The notes beneath the pieces were generated by a model. That model saw nothing but the letters and a program-made list of their open reading frames with translations. It was not told the DNA's origin and ran no database searches. DNA of 64,000 bases from Mesorhizobium sp. M9A.F.Ca.ET.002.03.1.2 (GTDB lineage: Bacteria > Pseudomonadota > Alphaproteobacteria > Rhizobiales > Rhizobiaceae), in NCBI RefSeq assembly GCF_003952365.1, contig NZ_CP034443.1:2287001-2351000 (forward strand), given 5' to 3'. Position numbers and translations under genes: made by a program. Below are positions 8,763 to 18,363 of this stretch, piece after piece (positions within the stretch are counted from its first letter, which is position 1; the number at the start of each line of letters is the position of its first letter).

Positions 8763-9932
8763 ATGACCAGCCCAGCTGAAATCCTTGGCCTCCCCAAGCC
8801 CGCCTGGGCGGCGGATGAGGTCGGCATGCTCTACGACATGGCGCACCGTTTCATGTCGGAGGAGATCGCGCCGCGCTACGACGAGTTCGAGAAGAACGAG
8901 ATGGTCGACCGCGAGAGCTGGCTGAAGGCAGGCGCGGCCGGCCTGCTCTGCGCCTCGATGCCGGAGGAATATGGCGGTTCGGGCGGGACATTCGCGCATG
9001 AGAGCGCCATCATCGAGGCAATCGGCCATGTCGGCGTCGACGGTTTCGGCATCGGCCTGCACAATTCGATCGTTGCCCCATACATCCTCCACTACGGCTC
9101 CGAAGAGCAGAAGAAGAGATGGCTGCCGAAACTGGCGACCGGCGAGCTGATCGGCGCCATCGCCATGACCGAGCCCGGCGCGGGCTCCGACCTGCAGGGC
9201 GTCAAGACGCGAGCCGAGAAGGATGGCAACCAATACAAGGTCAACGGCTCGAAGACCTTCATCACCAACGGCCAGCTCGCCAACTTCATCATCGTCGTCA
9301 CCAAGACCGATCCGGAGAAGGGCGCCAAGGGCACGTCGCTGATTGTCGTCGAAACCGACGAGGTGGAAGGGTTCGAGCGCGGCCGCAACCTCGACAAGAT
9401 CGGTTTGAAGGCCAACGACACGTCGGAACTGTTCTTCAACGATATGCGCGTGCCGACCTCCAATCTGCTCGGCCACGAGGAAGGCCAGGGCTTCGTCCAG
9501 CTGATGCAGCAATTGCCGCAGGAGCGGCTGCAGATCGGCACCGGCGCCATCGCCATGGTCGAGCGGGCGCTGGCGCTGACCATCGACTACGTCAAGGGGC
9601 GCAAGGCCTTCGGTAAGGCGATCATCGATTTCCAGAACACCCAGTTCAAGCTCGCCGAACTGAAGACCGAGGCGACCATCGGCCGCGTCTTCTACAATGA
9701 CTGCGTCGCCCGCCATATCAATGGCGGTCTCGACCCGGTGACGGCCTCGATGGCCAAATACTGGCTGTCCGACCTGCAGGGAAAAGTCGTCGACGAATGC
9801 CTTCAATTGCATGGCGGCTATGGCTACATGAATGAATACCCGATCGCCCGCATGTTCCGCGACGCCCGCGTCCAGCGCATCTACGGCGGCACCAACGAGA
9901 TCATGAAATTGCTGATTGGGCGCTCTCTTTGA
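8763..9932 (+). CDS. Acyl-CoA dehydrogenase (short-chain type length)
   Basis: 389 residues, the usual length for the acyl-CoA dehydrogenase family, starting at ATG 8763 after GGAAGGAATAAC. Visible family motifs are MTEPGAGSDLQGVKT in the FAD/substrate region, KTFITNGQLA, and the C-terminal QLHGGYGYMNEYPIARMFRDARVQRIYGGTNEI signature. The catalytic base, normally a glutamate in the YGGTNEI segment, is present in that motif. It is second in the operon after the repeat element and only 31 bp before the thiolase start. Having two dehydrogenases suggests the operon handles acyl-CoAs of different length or branching. Confidence 0.92.
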   Translation: MTSPAEILGLPKPAWAADEVGMLYDMAHRFMSEEIAPRYDEFEKNEMVDRESWLKAGAAGLLCASMPEEYGGSGGTFAHESAIIEAIGHVGVDGFGIGLHNSIVAPYILHYGSEEQKKRWLPKLATGELIGAIAMTEPGAGSDLQGVKTRAEKDGNQYKVNGSKTFITNGQLANFIIVVTKTDPEKGAKGTSLIVVETDEVEGFERGRNLDKIGLKANDTSELFFNDMRVPTSNLLGHEEGQGFVQLMQQLPQERLQIGTGAIAMVERALALTIDYVKGRKAFGKAIIDFQNTQFKLAELKTEATIGRVFYNDCVARHINGGLDPVTASMAKYWLSDLQGKVVDECLQLHGGYGYMNEYPIARMFRDARVQRIYGGTNEIMKLLIGRSL

Positions 9933-9963
9933 GCGGCACTCAGCAAACCCAAGGAGCAGAAAA

Positions 9964-11172
9964 ATGGCCGAAGCTTATGTCTACGACGCCGTGCGCACGC
10001 CGCGCGGCAAGGGCAAGAAGGATGGCTCGCTGCACGAGGTGCCGGCGGTGCGGCTCGGCGCCAAGGTGCTCCAGGCGATCCGCGACCGCAACGGGCTGGA
10101 CACCGGCACCGTCGACGACATCATCTTCGGCTGCGTCGATCCGGTCGGCGAGGCGGGGTCTGTCATTCCGCGCGCCGCCGCCTTCGAGGCCGGCTATGCG
10201 ACTTCGGCGCCCGGCATGCAGATCTCGCGTTTCTGCGCCTCGGGACTGGACGCCATCAATTTCGGTGCAGCCAAGATCGCGCAAGGCGCCGACGAGATCG
10301 TCATCGCCGGCGGTGTCGAATCGATGTCGCGCGTCGGCATGGGCGCATCCGGCGGCGCCTGGTTCATGGACCCCTCGGTCGGCCTGCCGGGCTGGTTCGT
10401 GCCGCAAGGCATCTCGGCCGACCTGATCGCCACGAAATACGGCTTTTCGCGCGACGACGTCGACGCCTATGCGGTCGAAAGCCAGAAGCGCGCCGCCAAA
10501 GCCTGGGGCGAAGGCCGCTTCAAGAATTCGGTGATCTCGATCAAGGACCAGAACGGCCTGACCATCCTCGATCATGACGAGCACATGCGGCCTTCGACCG
10601 ATATGCAGTCGCTGGCGGCACTCAACCCGTCTTTCATCATGCCTGGCGAAATGGGCGGCTTCGATGCCGTCGCGGTGCAGAAGCATCCCGAGGTGGAGGA
10701 GGTCAACCACGTCCATCACGCCGGCAATTCTTCGGGCATCGTCGACGGCGCGGCCGCCGTCCTGCTCGGCTCGAAGAAAGCAGGAAAGACGCTCGGCCTG
10801 AAGTCACGTGCACGTATCCGTGCATTCGCCAACATCGGCTCGGAGCCGGTGCTGATGCTGACCGGTCCGGTCGACGTGACCGAGAAGCTGTTGAAGCGCG
10901 CTAGGATGAAACTGTCGGACATCGACCTGTTCGAGCTCAACGAGGCTTTCGCCTCGGTGGTGCTGCGCTACATGCAGGCGTTCGACATTCCGCACGACAG
11001 GATCAACGTCAATGGCGGCGCCATCGCCATGGGCCATCCGCTCGGCGCCACCGGCGCGATGATCTTCGGAACGGTGCTGGACGAACTGGAGCGCCGCGAC
11101 CTGAACACCGCGCTGGTGACGCTCTGCATCGGCGCCGGCATGGGCACCGCCACCATTATCGAACGCGTCTGA
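9964..11172 (+). CDS. Acetyl-CoA C-acyltransferase (thiolase, FadA-like)
   Basis: 402 residues from ATG 9964 (AAGGAG at 9950); the frame is open upstream into the previous gene, but homology begins at MAEAYVYDAVRTPRGK. Thiolase hallmarks are the nucleophilic cysteine region SRFCASGLDAINFG, GGVESMSRVGMG, the histidine loop NGGAIAMGHPLGATGA and the second cysteine CIGAGMGTATIIE. The enzyme cleaves 3-ketoacyl-CoA with CoA, the last beta-oxidation step. The gene ends 14 bp before the FadJ-like gene, forming a FadA/FadJ-type pair for hydration, oxidation and thiolysis. Confidence 0.93.
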   Translation: MAEAYVYDAVRTPRGKGKKDGSLHEVPAVRLGAKVLQAIRDRNGLDTGTVDDIIFGCVDPVGEAGSVIPRAAAFEAGYATSAPGMQISRFCASGLDAINFGAAKIAQGADEIVIAGGVESMSRVGMGASGGAWFMDPSVGLPGWFVPQGISADLIATKYGFSRDDVDAYAVESQKRAAKAWGEGRFKNSVISIKDQNGLTILDHDEHMRPSTDMQSLAALNPSFIMPGEMGGFDAVAVQKHPEVEEVNHVHHAGNSSGIVDGAAAVLLGSKKAGKTLGLKSRARIRAFANIGSEPVLMLTGPVDVTEKLLKRARMKLSDIDLFELNEAFASVVLRYMQAFDIPHDRINVNGGAIAMGHPLGATGAMIFGTVLDELERRDLNTALVTLCIGAGMGTATIIERV

Positions 11173-11186
11173 CGGGGATAGAAAAG

Positions 11187-13406
11187 ATGAACTACACCAA
11201 TTTCACCCTCGACATCGACGCGGACGGCATCGCGCTGATCACCTGGGATATGCCGGATCGCTCGATGAACGTCTTCACCGAAGAGGCGATGCTGGAACTG
11301 AACGCCATCGTCGACAAGGTGGCGAGCGAAGCGGCTATCAAGGGCGCGGTCATTACCTCCGGCAAGGATACGTTCTCCGGCGGCGCCGATATCACCATGC
11401 TGCAGAAGATGCTGACGACCTTCGCCGCCGAAAAGGGCAAGGACGTCGAAAAGGCGACCAAGGCGCTGTTCGACAATGCCGGGTACATGACCGGCCTGTT
11501 CCGCAAGCTGGAAACCTCGGGCAAGCCATGGATTTCGGCGATCAACGGCACTTGCATGGGCGGCGCGTTCGAGCTGTCGCTCGCTTGCCATGGCCGTGTC
11601 GCGGCCGATTCCGACAAAGTCAGGATGGCGCTTCCCGAAGTGAAGATCGGCATCTTCCCAGGCGCCGGCGGCACCCAGCGCGTGCCGCGGCTGACCGACC
11701 AGCAGCAGGCGCTGCAGATGCTGACCTCCGGCCAGACATTGTCGCCGCAGAAGGCCAAGTCGATGGGCCTGATCCACGAGATCGCGGAGCCGCGGAAGCT
11801 GGTCGAGACCGCCAAGGCCATGATCAAAAATGGCTTGAAACCGGTGGCGCCGTGGGACGAAAAGGGCTTCAAATTGCCCGGCGGCCCTATCTATTCGGTG
11901 GCCGGCGCCAATCTCTGGCCGCCGGCCATCGCCATCCTGCGCCGCGAGACCTACGGCAACTATCCTGCCGCCGCCGCCATCCTGAAATGCGTCTATGAAG
12001 GCTTGCTGGTGCCGTTCGACACCGCCTTGCGCATTGAGCAGCGTTATTTCACCGAGATCATGCAGACCCGGGAAGCGGCGGCGATGATCCGCTCGCTGTT
12101 CGTGTCGCTGCAGGAACTGAACAAGGGCGCGCGCCGCCCGGCCGGCGTGCCGGAAACCAAATTCAGGAAGATCGGCGTGCTCGGCGCCGGCTTCATGGGC
12201 GCCGGCATCGCCTATGCCACGGCCAAGGCCGGCATACCGGTGGTTCTGCTCGATCGCGACATGGATGCCGCCGCCAAGGGCAAGGCGCATTCGGACAGCC
12301 TGATCTCGGATCAGGTCAGGAAGGGCCGCGCCAAGCCAGAGGACAAGGACAGGCTGCTGTCGCTGATCACGCCGACAGCGGACTATGCCGACCTCGCAGG
12401 CTGCGACCTGGTGGTCGAGGCGGTGTTCGAGGATTCGGGCGTCAAGAAGAGCGCCACCGAACAGGCGGAAGCCGTGCTGAAGCCGTCGGCGATCTTCGCC
12501 TCCAACACCTCCACCATCCCGATCACAGCTTTGGCCAAGAATTCGGCGCGGGCGAAGAATTTCATCGGCATCCACTTCTTCTCGCCGGTCGACAAGATGA
12601 TGCTGGTTGAGATCATCCTCGGCAAGAAGACCGGCGACAAGGCGCTGGCTACCGCGATCGACTTCGTCCGTGCCATCAAGAAGACGCCGATCGTCGTCAA
12701 CGATACGCGCGGCTTCTATGTCAACCGCTGCGTGCTGCGCTACATGTCGGAAGCCTACAAGATGCTGATCGAGGGCGTCCCGGCGCCGATGATCGAGAAT
12801 GCGGCGAAGGCCGCCGGCATGCCGGTCGGTCCGCTGGCGCTGACCGACGAAACGGCGATCGACCTTGCCCAGAAGATCATGAAGCAGACCATCAGGGATA
12901 TCGGCGAAAAGGCGGTCGACCCGAAGCAGATGGCGCTGATCAACACGCTGGTCGACACGCATGGTCGCTTCGGCCGCAAGAACGGCAAGGGTTTTTACGA
13001 CTATCCGCAAAAGCCTGCCAAGAAGAAGCTGTGGCCGGGCCTGAAGGATCTCTATCCGCAGCTTGCGCCGGAGAAGGTCGACTATGACGAACTGAAGCAG
13101 CGGCTTCTGGTCACCATCGCATTGGAGGCGGCGCGGGTGATGGAGGAAGGCATCGTCACCGATCCGCGCGAGGCCGATGTCGGCTCGATCCTCGCCTTCG
13201 GCTTTGCGCCCTTTACCGGCGGCGCGCTGTCTTACATCGACGGCATCGGCGCGAAGAAATTCATCAAGATTGCCAAGGTCCTGCAGAAAAAATATGGCGC
13301 CGAGTTCAAGGCGCCCAAGCTGCTGCTAGACATGGCGGAGAAGGGCGAGACCTTCTACCAGCGCTTCGATCCTTACGCGAAGGGCGAGGTAAAGAAGGCA
13401 GCCTGA
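11187..13406 (+). CDS. fadJ: FadJ/FadB-like bifunctional enoyl-CoA hydratase/3-hydroxyacyl-CoA dehydrogenase
   Basis: 739 residues. The N-terminal third is a crotonase domain (FSGGADITML near residue 70; NGTCMGGAFELSLACHGRVA; LPEVKIGIFPGAGGTQR with the hydratase glutamate). The NAD-binding 3-hydroxyacyl-CoA dehydrogenase domain begins near residue 328 (GVLGAGFMGAGIAYATAKAG) and includes SNTSTIPITAL and the catalytic histidine in FIGIHFFSPVDKM. The C-terminal domains follow (RGFYVNRCVLRYMSEA, GRFGRKNGKGFYDY). It supplies the second and third steps of beta-oxidation for the upstream operon. Length is typical for the family. Confidence 0.93.
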   Translation: MNYTNFTLDIDADGIALITWDMPDRSMNVFTEEAMLELNAIVDKVASEAAIKGAVITSGKDTFSGGADITMLQKMLTTFAAEKGKDVEKATKALFDNAGYMTGLFRKLETSGKPWISAINGTCMGGAFELSLACHGRVAADSDKVRMALPEVKIGIFPGAGGTQRVPRLTDQQQALQMLTSGQTLSPQKAKSMGLIHEIAEPRKLVETAKAMIKNGLKPVAPWDEKGFKLPGGPIYSVAGANLWPPAIAILRRETYGNYPAAAAILKCVYEGLLVPFDTALRIEQRYFTEIMQTREAAAMIRSLFVSLQELNKGARRPAGVPETKFRKIGVLGAGFMGAGIAYATAKAGIPVVLLDRDMDAAAKGKAHSDSLISDQVRKGRAKPEDKDRLLSLITPTADYADLAGCDLVVEAVFEDSGVKKSATEQAEAVLKPSAIFASNTSTIPITALAKNSARAKNFIGIHFFSPVDKMMLVEIILGKKTGDKALATAIDFVRAIKKTPIVVNDTRGFYVNRCVLRYMSEAYKMLIEGVPAPMIENAAKAAGMPVGPLALTDETAIDLAQKIMKQTIRDIGEKAVDPKQMALINTLVDTHGRFGRKNGKGFYDYPQKPAKKKLWPGLKDLYPQLAPEKVDYDELKQRLLVTIALEAARVMEEGIVTDPREADVGSILAFGFAPFTGGALSYIDGIGAKKFIKIAKVLQKKYGAEFKAPKLLLDMAEKGETFYQRFDPYAKGEVKKAA

Positions 13407-13503
13407 CGCAACCCGATCTATGTCTGGCGCGGCCGATGGACAAATCAGTGATCGAGGACTAGAAAGAGGAAGGTATTTTTTCCTGTTTGAAGGAGAGCAA
13501 AAA

Positions 13504-14154
13504 GTGCTCTCGCATGACCGCGTATGGGCCGCCATCGACGCTCTCGCCGAGCGCTATTCGCTTTCGGCCTCCGGGCTGGCAAGGCGCGCGGGGCTTGATT
13601 CGACCGCCTTCAACAAGTCGAAGCGACTGTCCTCGGACGGGCGGCCGCGCTGGCCGTCGACCGAATCGCTGGCCAAGATCATCGAGGCGACAGGCGCCTC
13701 GCTCGACGAATTCACGGGGCTGGTCGAAGGCCGGGGCAAGCTCGCCCCTGGATACCTGCCCGCGCAGAGGTCTTCGGTGCCGCTGCTCGGCTTCGCCCAG
13801 GCCGGCGCCGGCGGCTTCTTCGACGATGCCGGCTTTCCGGCAGGGCAGGGCTGGGACCTGGTCGAGCTTCCGGCGCGAGCGACCGAGACCTCCTACGCGC
13901 TGCAGGTCCAGGGCGATTCTATGCTGCCGCTCTACCGCAACGGCGACGTGCTGATCGTCGAGCCGGGCGCTGCCACCCGTAAGGGCGACCGGGTCGTCGT
14001 CAAAACCAATGCCGGCGAGGTGATGGCCAAGGTTCTGGACCGTCAGACGGCGAGCTCGATCGTGCTGATCTCGCTCAATCCCGACCATCCGGACCGCGAC
14101 ATCCCCATGCGTGATGTCGAATGGGTGGCGCGAATTGTCTGGGCAAGCCAGTAG
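13504..14154 (+). CDS. XRE/LexA-like S24-peptidase transcriptional regulator
   Basis: 216 residues from GTG 13504, chosen because AGGAG lies 8 bases upstream; an open frame reaches back to ATG 13420. The N-terminus has a helix-turn-helix (LSASGLARRAGLDSTAFNKSKR). The C-terminal half is a LexA/CI S24 domain with the serine of GDSMLPLY and the lysine of VVVKTNAGEV, and an Ala-Gly pair in FAQAGAGGFF at the position where cleavage occurs in this class. I infer a repressor that may self-cleave in response to DNA damage or bind another signal. The thermonuclease gene follows within about 10 bp, or overlaps it if its earlier start is used. No phage genes are nearby. Confidence 0.82.
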   Translation: MLSHDRVWAAIDALAERYSLSASGLARRAGLDSTAFNKSKRLSSDGRPRWPSTESLAKIIEATGASLDEFTGLVEGRGKLAPGYLPAQRSSVPLLGFAQAGAGGFFDDAGFPAGQGWDLVELPARATETSYALQVQGDSMLPLYRNGDVLIVEPGAATRKGDRVVVKTNAGEVMAKVLDRQTASSIVLISLNPDHPDRDIPMRDVEWVARIVWASQ

Positions 14155-14162
14155 GGCCGCCG

Positions 14163-14993
14163 GTGCGTCCGCTTCATGCAGCCGCCGCGGTATTGACGAT
14201 CCTGGCGATCGCGGCCGCGATCGTCGTCGGTGGCCGCGCCCTGCCCCATGGCGAAAATGACCGCGTCGCAGCGTTGGCGCAGGCCGGCATGGCGGCGCAA
14301 TCCGAAGCGTCCGCCACCGCCGCGATCCCACGCCCCGAGGCGGCAACGCCGGAGGCGCATTCCAGGGCCGTCGATCCCGAGGTCGTCGCGCCGCCGCAGC
14401 TTCAGGCCGAAGAGCTTGAACGGGTCGAGCCGCGCGCGCCGCTGAGTGACCTGGCGCTGGCTGCACCGCCCAGGCCGCCCAAAACGAAAATGCCCGACGA
14501 CTGGAACGGGACAAAACTGTTCCAGCCTGTTGCGCTGGCCGCAGGGGTGATCGAGGCCAACGGCTACTCGGTCGCGGTTTCGGGTATCGACATCGTCGGG
14601 CAGGACGAGACTTGCACCGACGACGGCAAGTCGTGGACGTGCGGTACCCGGGCGCGAACGGCATTCCGTGCCTTCCTGCGCGGCCGGGCGGTGGTCTGCA
14701 CGGTGCCGCCCGAGGGCGGTCGCGACCTGATCGCCGCCGAATGCCGGGTTGGCAACCAGGATGTCGGCCAGTGGCTGATCGAAAACGGCTGGGCGCGTGC
14801 CGCCAACGGCGGCCCTTACGTCGAGGCCGGTGAGAAGGCGCGTACGGCGCGGAAGGGGATTTTCGGGCCGGCGCCCAGTCTCTCCGGCCTGCCTCCGGCA
14901 CCAGCCCCTGTCGCGGCCACATCGCAGCCGATTCTCGATCCGTCGGAGACGACGGCTACGCCGCCAGCTGACCAGCCAGCGCCTTCTGAATGA
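14163..14993 (+). CDS. Membrane-anchored or secreted thermonuclease-family protein (SNase-like)
   Basis: 276 residues from GTG 14163; ATG 14121, inside the preceding gene, is an alternative start. A hydrophobic N-terminal segment ([19 protein letters not shown]) suggests a signal anchor. A Pro/Ala-rich linker follows, then an SNase-like domain containing [13 protein letters not shown], the cysteine-bearing segment [20 protein letters not shown] and [11 protein letters not shown], a typical thermonuclease-fold ending. The classical catalytic Arg/Glu set is only partly evident, so activity is uncertain. The last 38 bases overlap the 3' end of the convergent lysyl-tRNA synthetase gene. Confidence 0.72.
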   Translation: MRPLHAAAAVLTILAIAAAIVVGGRALPHGENDRVAALAQAGMAAQSEASATAAIPRPEAATPEAHSRAVDPEVVAPPQLQAEELERVEPRAPLSDLALAAPPRPPKTKMPDDWNGTKLFQPVALAAGVIEANGYSVAVSGIDIVGQDETCTDDGKSWTCGTRARTAFRAFLRGRAVVCTVPPEGGRDLIAAECRVGNQDVGQWLIENGWARAANGGPYVEAGEKARTARKGIFGPAPSLSGLPPAPAPVAATSQPILDPSETTATPPADQPAPSE

Positions 14994-16605
14994 GGGCGCG
15001 GGTTTCTGCAATGCCATAGAGCACCGCGAAGGACCCGAAGCGCGGGCCGCGCTCCTGTCCGATCAGCACCTGGTAGATCATCTGGAAGAAGGCGACCGAA
15101 ACGCCCGGCCCGCCTTCCGGGCTCTGCTTCGAATGGTCCTGATAGCGCTCGATCTTGCGCGCGACGTTGAGAGCGGCATTCTGGATCGCCTCGCCATCGG
15201 CGTCTGGCGGCAATGCGGCGAGCGCTTCGGAGAGCTTCGTCAGCGCCTCGCGCTCGATCGCGTCGGCAGCCCGGTACACCTTGGCCGGCTTCACGAAATC
15301 GTCGAAATAGCGGATCGCATATTCGGTCAGCCGATCGAGCTCGGGGTGGGTCGTCGGCGTCACGCCCGATGTATGGCGCGAAATGAACCCCCACAGCACA
15401 TCCCTGTTCTGGGCGTTCGAGGCGCTGACCAGATTGAGCAGCAGCCCGAACGACACCGGCAGGTCGACGACGGGCGGATTGCCGTCATGCATGTGCCAGA
15501 CGGGATTTCCCAGCCGCTCCTTCCACTCCTGCCGGCGATAGCCGGACAGAAAGGCGTAATACTCGTCCACCGCCTTCGGAATGACGTCGAAATAGAGCTT
15601 CTTGGCCTGCCGCGGCCGCTGGTACATGTAGAGCCCGAGGCTTTCGGTCGGCGCATAGGTGAGCCACTCGTCTATGGTCAGCCCGTTGCCCTTCGACTTC
15701 GAAATCTTCTGGCCGTTCTCGTCCAGGAACAGCTCATAGACGAAATGCTCCGGCGCCCGCCCGCCCAGGATGTTGCAGATACGGTCGTAGATCACCGCAT
15801 TCGTGTGGTGGTCCTTGCCGAACATTTCGAAATCAACGCCGAGCGCCGCCCAACGCATGCCGAAATCCGGCTTCCATTGCAGCTTCACCTTGCCGCCAGT
15901 CACGGAAAGCGTTGTCTCGGTACCGTCATCATCGAAGGTGATGGTGCCGGCCTTGGCGTCGACATGCTTCATGGGTACGTAAAGCACGCGCCCGCTTTTG
16001 GGGGAAATCGGCAGGAACGGGCTGTAGGTCGCCTGACGCTCTTCGCCGAGCGTCGGCAGCATCACGTCCATAATCTTGTCGAAACGTTCGGCGGCGCGCA
16101 GCAGAACTTCGTCGAAACGGCCAGCCTTGTAGTATTCCGTCGCGCTGGCGAACTCGTAGTCGAAGCCGAACGTGTCAAGGAAGCGGCAAAGCATCGCGTT
16201 GTTGTGGTCTGCGAAGCTCGCATAGTCGCCGCCGAAAGGATTGGGAACGGATGAGAGTGGCTTGTGCAGGTGCGGCTCGAGTGCGGCGCGATCGGGGACG
16301 TTGTCTGGAATCTTGCGCATGCCGTCCATGTCGTCGGAAAAGCACAAGATCTTGGTCTTGACCATGTCCCCGGTGAGGACGCGGAAGGCGTGACGCACCA
16401 TCGAGGTGCGTGCGACCTCGCCGAAAGTGCCGATGTGCGGCAGCCCCGACGGACCATAGCCGGTCTCAAACAGCACGGTCTCGGGAAAGTCGGTGCCCTT
16501 GTAGCGCTCAACGATCTTCCTGGCTTCCTCGAACGGCCAGGCTTTGCTTTCGGCCGCTGCCGCAAGCACCTCGGGATTGAGATCGATGATGTTTGATCCC
16601 GTCAT
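14956..16605 (-). CDS. lysK: Lysyl-tRNA synthetase, class I
   Basis: 549 residues from ATG 16605 ([15 protein letters not shown]). It has a Rossmann-fold class I signature: a HIGH-like motif in [17 protein letters not shown] near residues 54-70 and a KMSKS-like KISKSKGN near residue 300. Class I LysRS is the archaeal-type enzyme that also occurs in many alphaproteobacteria, including rhizobia, in place of the class II enzyme. It charges tRNA-Lys in the cytoplasm. The gene is divergent from the TerB-like gene and its tail overlaps the thermonuclease gene by 38 bases. Confidence 0.95.
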   Translation of the reverse strand: MTGSNIIDLNPEVLAAAAESKAWPFEEARKIVERYKGTDFPETVLFETGYGPSGLPHIGTFGEVARTSMVRHAFRVLTGDMVKTKILCFSDDMDGMRKIPDNVPDRAALEPHLHKPLSSVPNPFGGDYASFADHNNAMLCRFLDTFGFDYEFASATEYYKAGRFDEVLLRAAERFDKIMDVMLPTLGEERQATYSPFLPISPKSGRVLYVPMKHVDAKAGTITFDDDGTETTLSVTGGKVKLQWKPDFGMRWAALGVDFEMFGKDHHTNAVIYDRICNILGGRAPEHFVYELFLDENGQKISKSKGNGLTIDEWLTYAPTESLGLYMYQRPRQAKKLYFDVIPKAVDEYYAFLSGYRRQEWKERLGNPVWHMHDGNPPVVDLPVSFGLLLNLVSASNAQNRDVLWGFISRHTSGVTPTTHPELDRLTEYAIRYFDDFVKPAKVYRAADAIEREALTKLSEALAALPPDADGEAIQNAALNVARKIERYQDHSKQSPEGGPGVSVAFFQMIYQVLIGQERGPRFGSFAVLYGIAETRALIQKALAGQLAA

Positions 16606-16777
16606 GTCACTGTTTTCCAAATCATTCGCCGGCGTCGCCGCAAGAAAGGGGGCCGGAAGAGGTTTTTTCAACCGGTCTCTAGGCGTGCCTGACCGTAGCG
16701 TCAACGATCGCAGCACTTTTTCCTTGCGGCACAGATACCGCGTTCCTACGTTCGGAAGCCGTTTCGAGGAGTTGTGA

Positions 16778-17188
16778 ATGCCATTGTCACCGCATGAAGC
16801 CCTGATCTATCTGATGGTCATCACCTCGGCGTCCGACCGCGACATGACCGATGTCGAACTGGCGCGGATTGGTGACGTCGTCCGCACGTGGCCGGTGTTC
16901 GAGGATTTTAACGACGACCGAGTGGTCGGCGTCGCCCAGGACTGCCAGAAGACGCTGCATGAAAAGGACGGGCTGGAAGGTGTCTTGACGCGCGTCGCCG
17001 AGGCGCTGCCTGAGCGGCTCCACGACACCGCCTATGCCGCCGCTTTCGAGGTTGCGGCTATCGACCTCGAAATGCGGATGGAGGAGGTGCGGGTGCTGCA
17101 GCTCATCCGCCGCCAGCTCGATCTCGACGCGCTGACCGTCGCCGCGATCGGCCGCGCCGCCAAGGCTCGCCTTCGCACGCTGACTTGA
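16778..17188 (+). CDS. TerB-family (tellurite-resistance-like) protein
   Basis: 136 residues from ATG 16778, preceded by GAGGAG. The sequence is helical and acidic, with [23 protein letters not shown] and [30 protein letters not shown], in the pattern of TerB/DjlA-like helical domains. Such stand-alone TerB-like proteins are common in Rhizobiales. There are no other ter genes nearby, so tellurite resistance should not be assumed. Function unknown; cytoplasmic, since no signal peptide or membrane segment is visible. Confidence 0.75.
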   Translation: MPLSPHEALIYLMVITSASDRDMTDVELARIGDVVRTWPVFEDFNDDRVVGVAQDCQKTLHEKDGLEGVLTRVAEALPERLHDTAYAAAFEVAAIDLEMRMEEVRVLQLIRRQLDLDALTVAAIGRAAKARLRTLT

Positions 17189-17201
17189 TCCAGGCCCTGA
17201 A

Positions 17202-17270
17202 GGATCAGAAAAAACCGACCGGACCGGATCAGAAAAAACTGACCGGACCGGATCAGAAAAAACTGACCGG
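17202..17270. repeat. 24-bp tandem repeat, 2.9 copies, overlapping the 3' end of a gene
   Basis: Units lie at 17202-17225, 17226-17249 and 17250-17270. They differ at one position (ACC or ACT in the middle) and each contains GGATCAGAAAAAAC then GACCGG. The last copy encodes the C-terminal residues and stop of the minus-strand binding-protein gene that ends at 17253. Each unit can form a short TCAG/CTGA hairpin around an A6 run, which on the minus strand is a T6 run, so the array may act as a repeated terminator. Confidence 0.85.
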
Positions 17271-18104
17271 GAAATAGCGCAGATAGAATTCGGTGAAGAT
17301 GCCTTTCACCGAAATCTCCTGCAGCGCATAGTCGAATGCCGCGGCCAGCGCTGGATCGTCGGCCCTGGTGGCGATGGCCATGCCCGAGCCCAGATATTCG
17401 GGCGCCAGATAGGGGCCGCCGGCAAAGCGGCAGCAGGCTGCGGCATCCGAACCACCCAGCCAGAAGGCGAAGCGCATGCCGTCGCCGAAGGCGGCGTCGA
17501 CCTTGCCGGCCTTGAGGTCATCGTAGAGCGCTTCCGGCCGGTCGAAGGGGATGACCTGAACGGCGCCGAAATAATCGCGCAGCATCCGCTCATGCGCGGA
17601 GCCGGCGACCACGCCGATGCGCTTGCCGCGCAGTCTGTCGAAGATCGGTTCCGTGAGCGCCTTTGTCTTCGGCATGATGAAGCGCGCCGGAAACTGCAGG
17701 TAGGAGCGTGAGAAGGCATATTTCGACCGCGACTCCTGTGTGGCAGCGATGCCGGCAATAATCGCTTCGCCTTCGCCCTTCTGCAACGCCCCTTCGAGCT
17801 CGGCCCAGGGCAGCGCCTGGATCTGGCATTTTGCCGCGATGCCGAGTTCGGCACAGATCGCGCGCGCCAGATCGACATGGAATCCGGATAACCTGCCTGC
17901 CTCGTCGAGGAAATTGAACGGTGGGAAATCGGTGGTGGTCAGGAATCTCAGACGCGGCAGCGCGGCAAGATCAGGCTTCGGCAGCCGCTCCTTGGCGTCC
18001 CACAGCAACGGCACTTGCGGCTCCGCGGCGAGCGCAACGCCGGAGAGCGACTGTACTCCCGTCATTACCAGCGCCAAGACGATGGATATCCACCGAATTG
18101 CCAA
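17253..18104 (-). CDS. Periplasmic amino-acid-binding protein, SBP family 3
   Basis: 283 residues if translation starts at TTG 18104, which follows GGAGC and gives a normal signal peptide (ending near SGVALAAEP). The frame stays open upstream to 18269 without signal-like sequence. The mature protein has the family 3 pattern: LRFLTTTDFPPFNFLDEAGRLSGFHVDLARAIC, then WAELEGALQKGEGEAIIAGIAAT, GKRIGVVAGSAHE and GKVDAAFGDG. Family members deliver amino acids to ABC permeases or act as sensory domains. No permease or ATPase gene adjoins it, so it is an orphan. The C-terminal VSFF and stop fall inside the 24-bp tandem repeat. Confidence 0.82.
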   Translation of the reverse strand: MAIRWISIVLALVMTGVQSLSGVALAAEPQVPLLWDAKERLPKPDLAALPRLRFLTTTDFPPFNFLDEAGRLSGFHVDLARAICAELGIAAKCQIQALPWAELEGALQKGEGEAIIAGIAATQESRSKYAFSRSYLQFPARFIMPKTKALTEPIFDRLRGKRIGVVAGSAHERMLRDYFGAVQVIPFDRPEALYDDLKAGKVDAAFGDGMRFAFWLGGSDAAACCRFAGGPYLAPEYLGSGMAIATRADDPALAAAFDYALQEISVKGIFTEFYLRYFPVSFF

Positions 18105-18301
18105 GATCAAGCTCCGTCCTGTTCCGTCGAGATTGGCTTTTGGTACGAAAATGACATAGGCACAACGGTTTTTGATTTCATCACGTCGATTTAGGGATAT
18201 GGTTAGTCGGAGCTTGCAAATGACTGAGCGGGGCTGGCTGGAGGGGCAGCCGACGGGCACTGCAAACACGGAGGCAGATTTGCAATCCAGGTCGACGGTA
18301 A

Positions 18302-18317
18302 AGTGCAGGTCAGCACT
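18302..18317. promoter_or_regulatory. Inverted repeat before the luxR-type gene
   Basis: AGTGC and GCACT flank six bases, 47 bp before the luxR start. The form is reminiscent of tra/lux boxes, but the arms are only 5 bp, so it may be chance. Confidence 0.3.
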
Positions 18318-18363
18318 GGACCGTTGAACTCAATGCGGAAGGCAACATGGGGTTGATGTTGCG

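Noticed and set aside
10968..13010. Long minus-strand open frame of 680 codons
   Set aside because: Antisense to the thiolase and FadJ-like genes, which have full family motifs; the antisense product is His/Arg/Asp-rich without motifs.
16778..17188. Tellurite-resistance operon
   Set aside because: Only a lone TerB-like protein is present, without terA, terC, terD or terZ.
17202..17270. CRISPR array
   Set aside because: The units abut with no spacers, and there are no cas genes.
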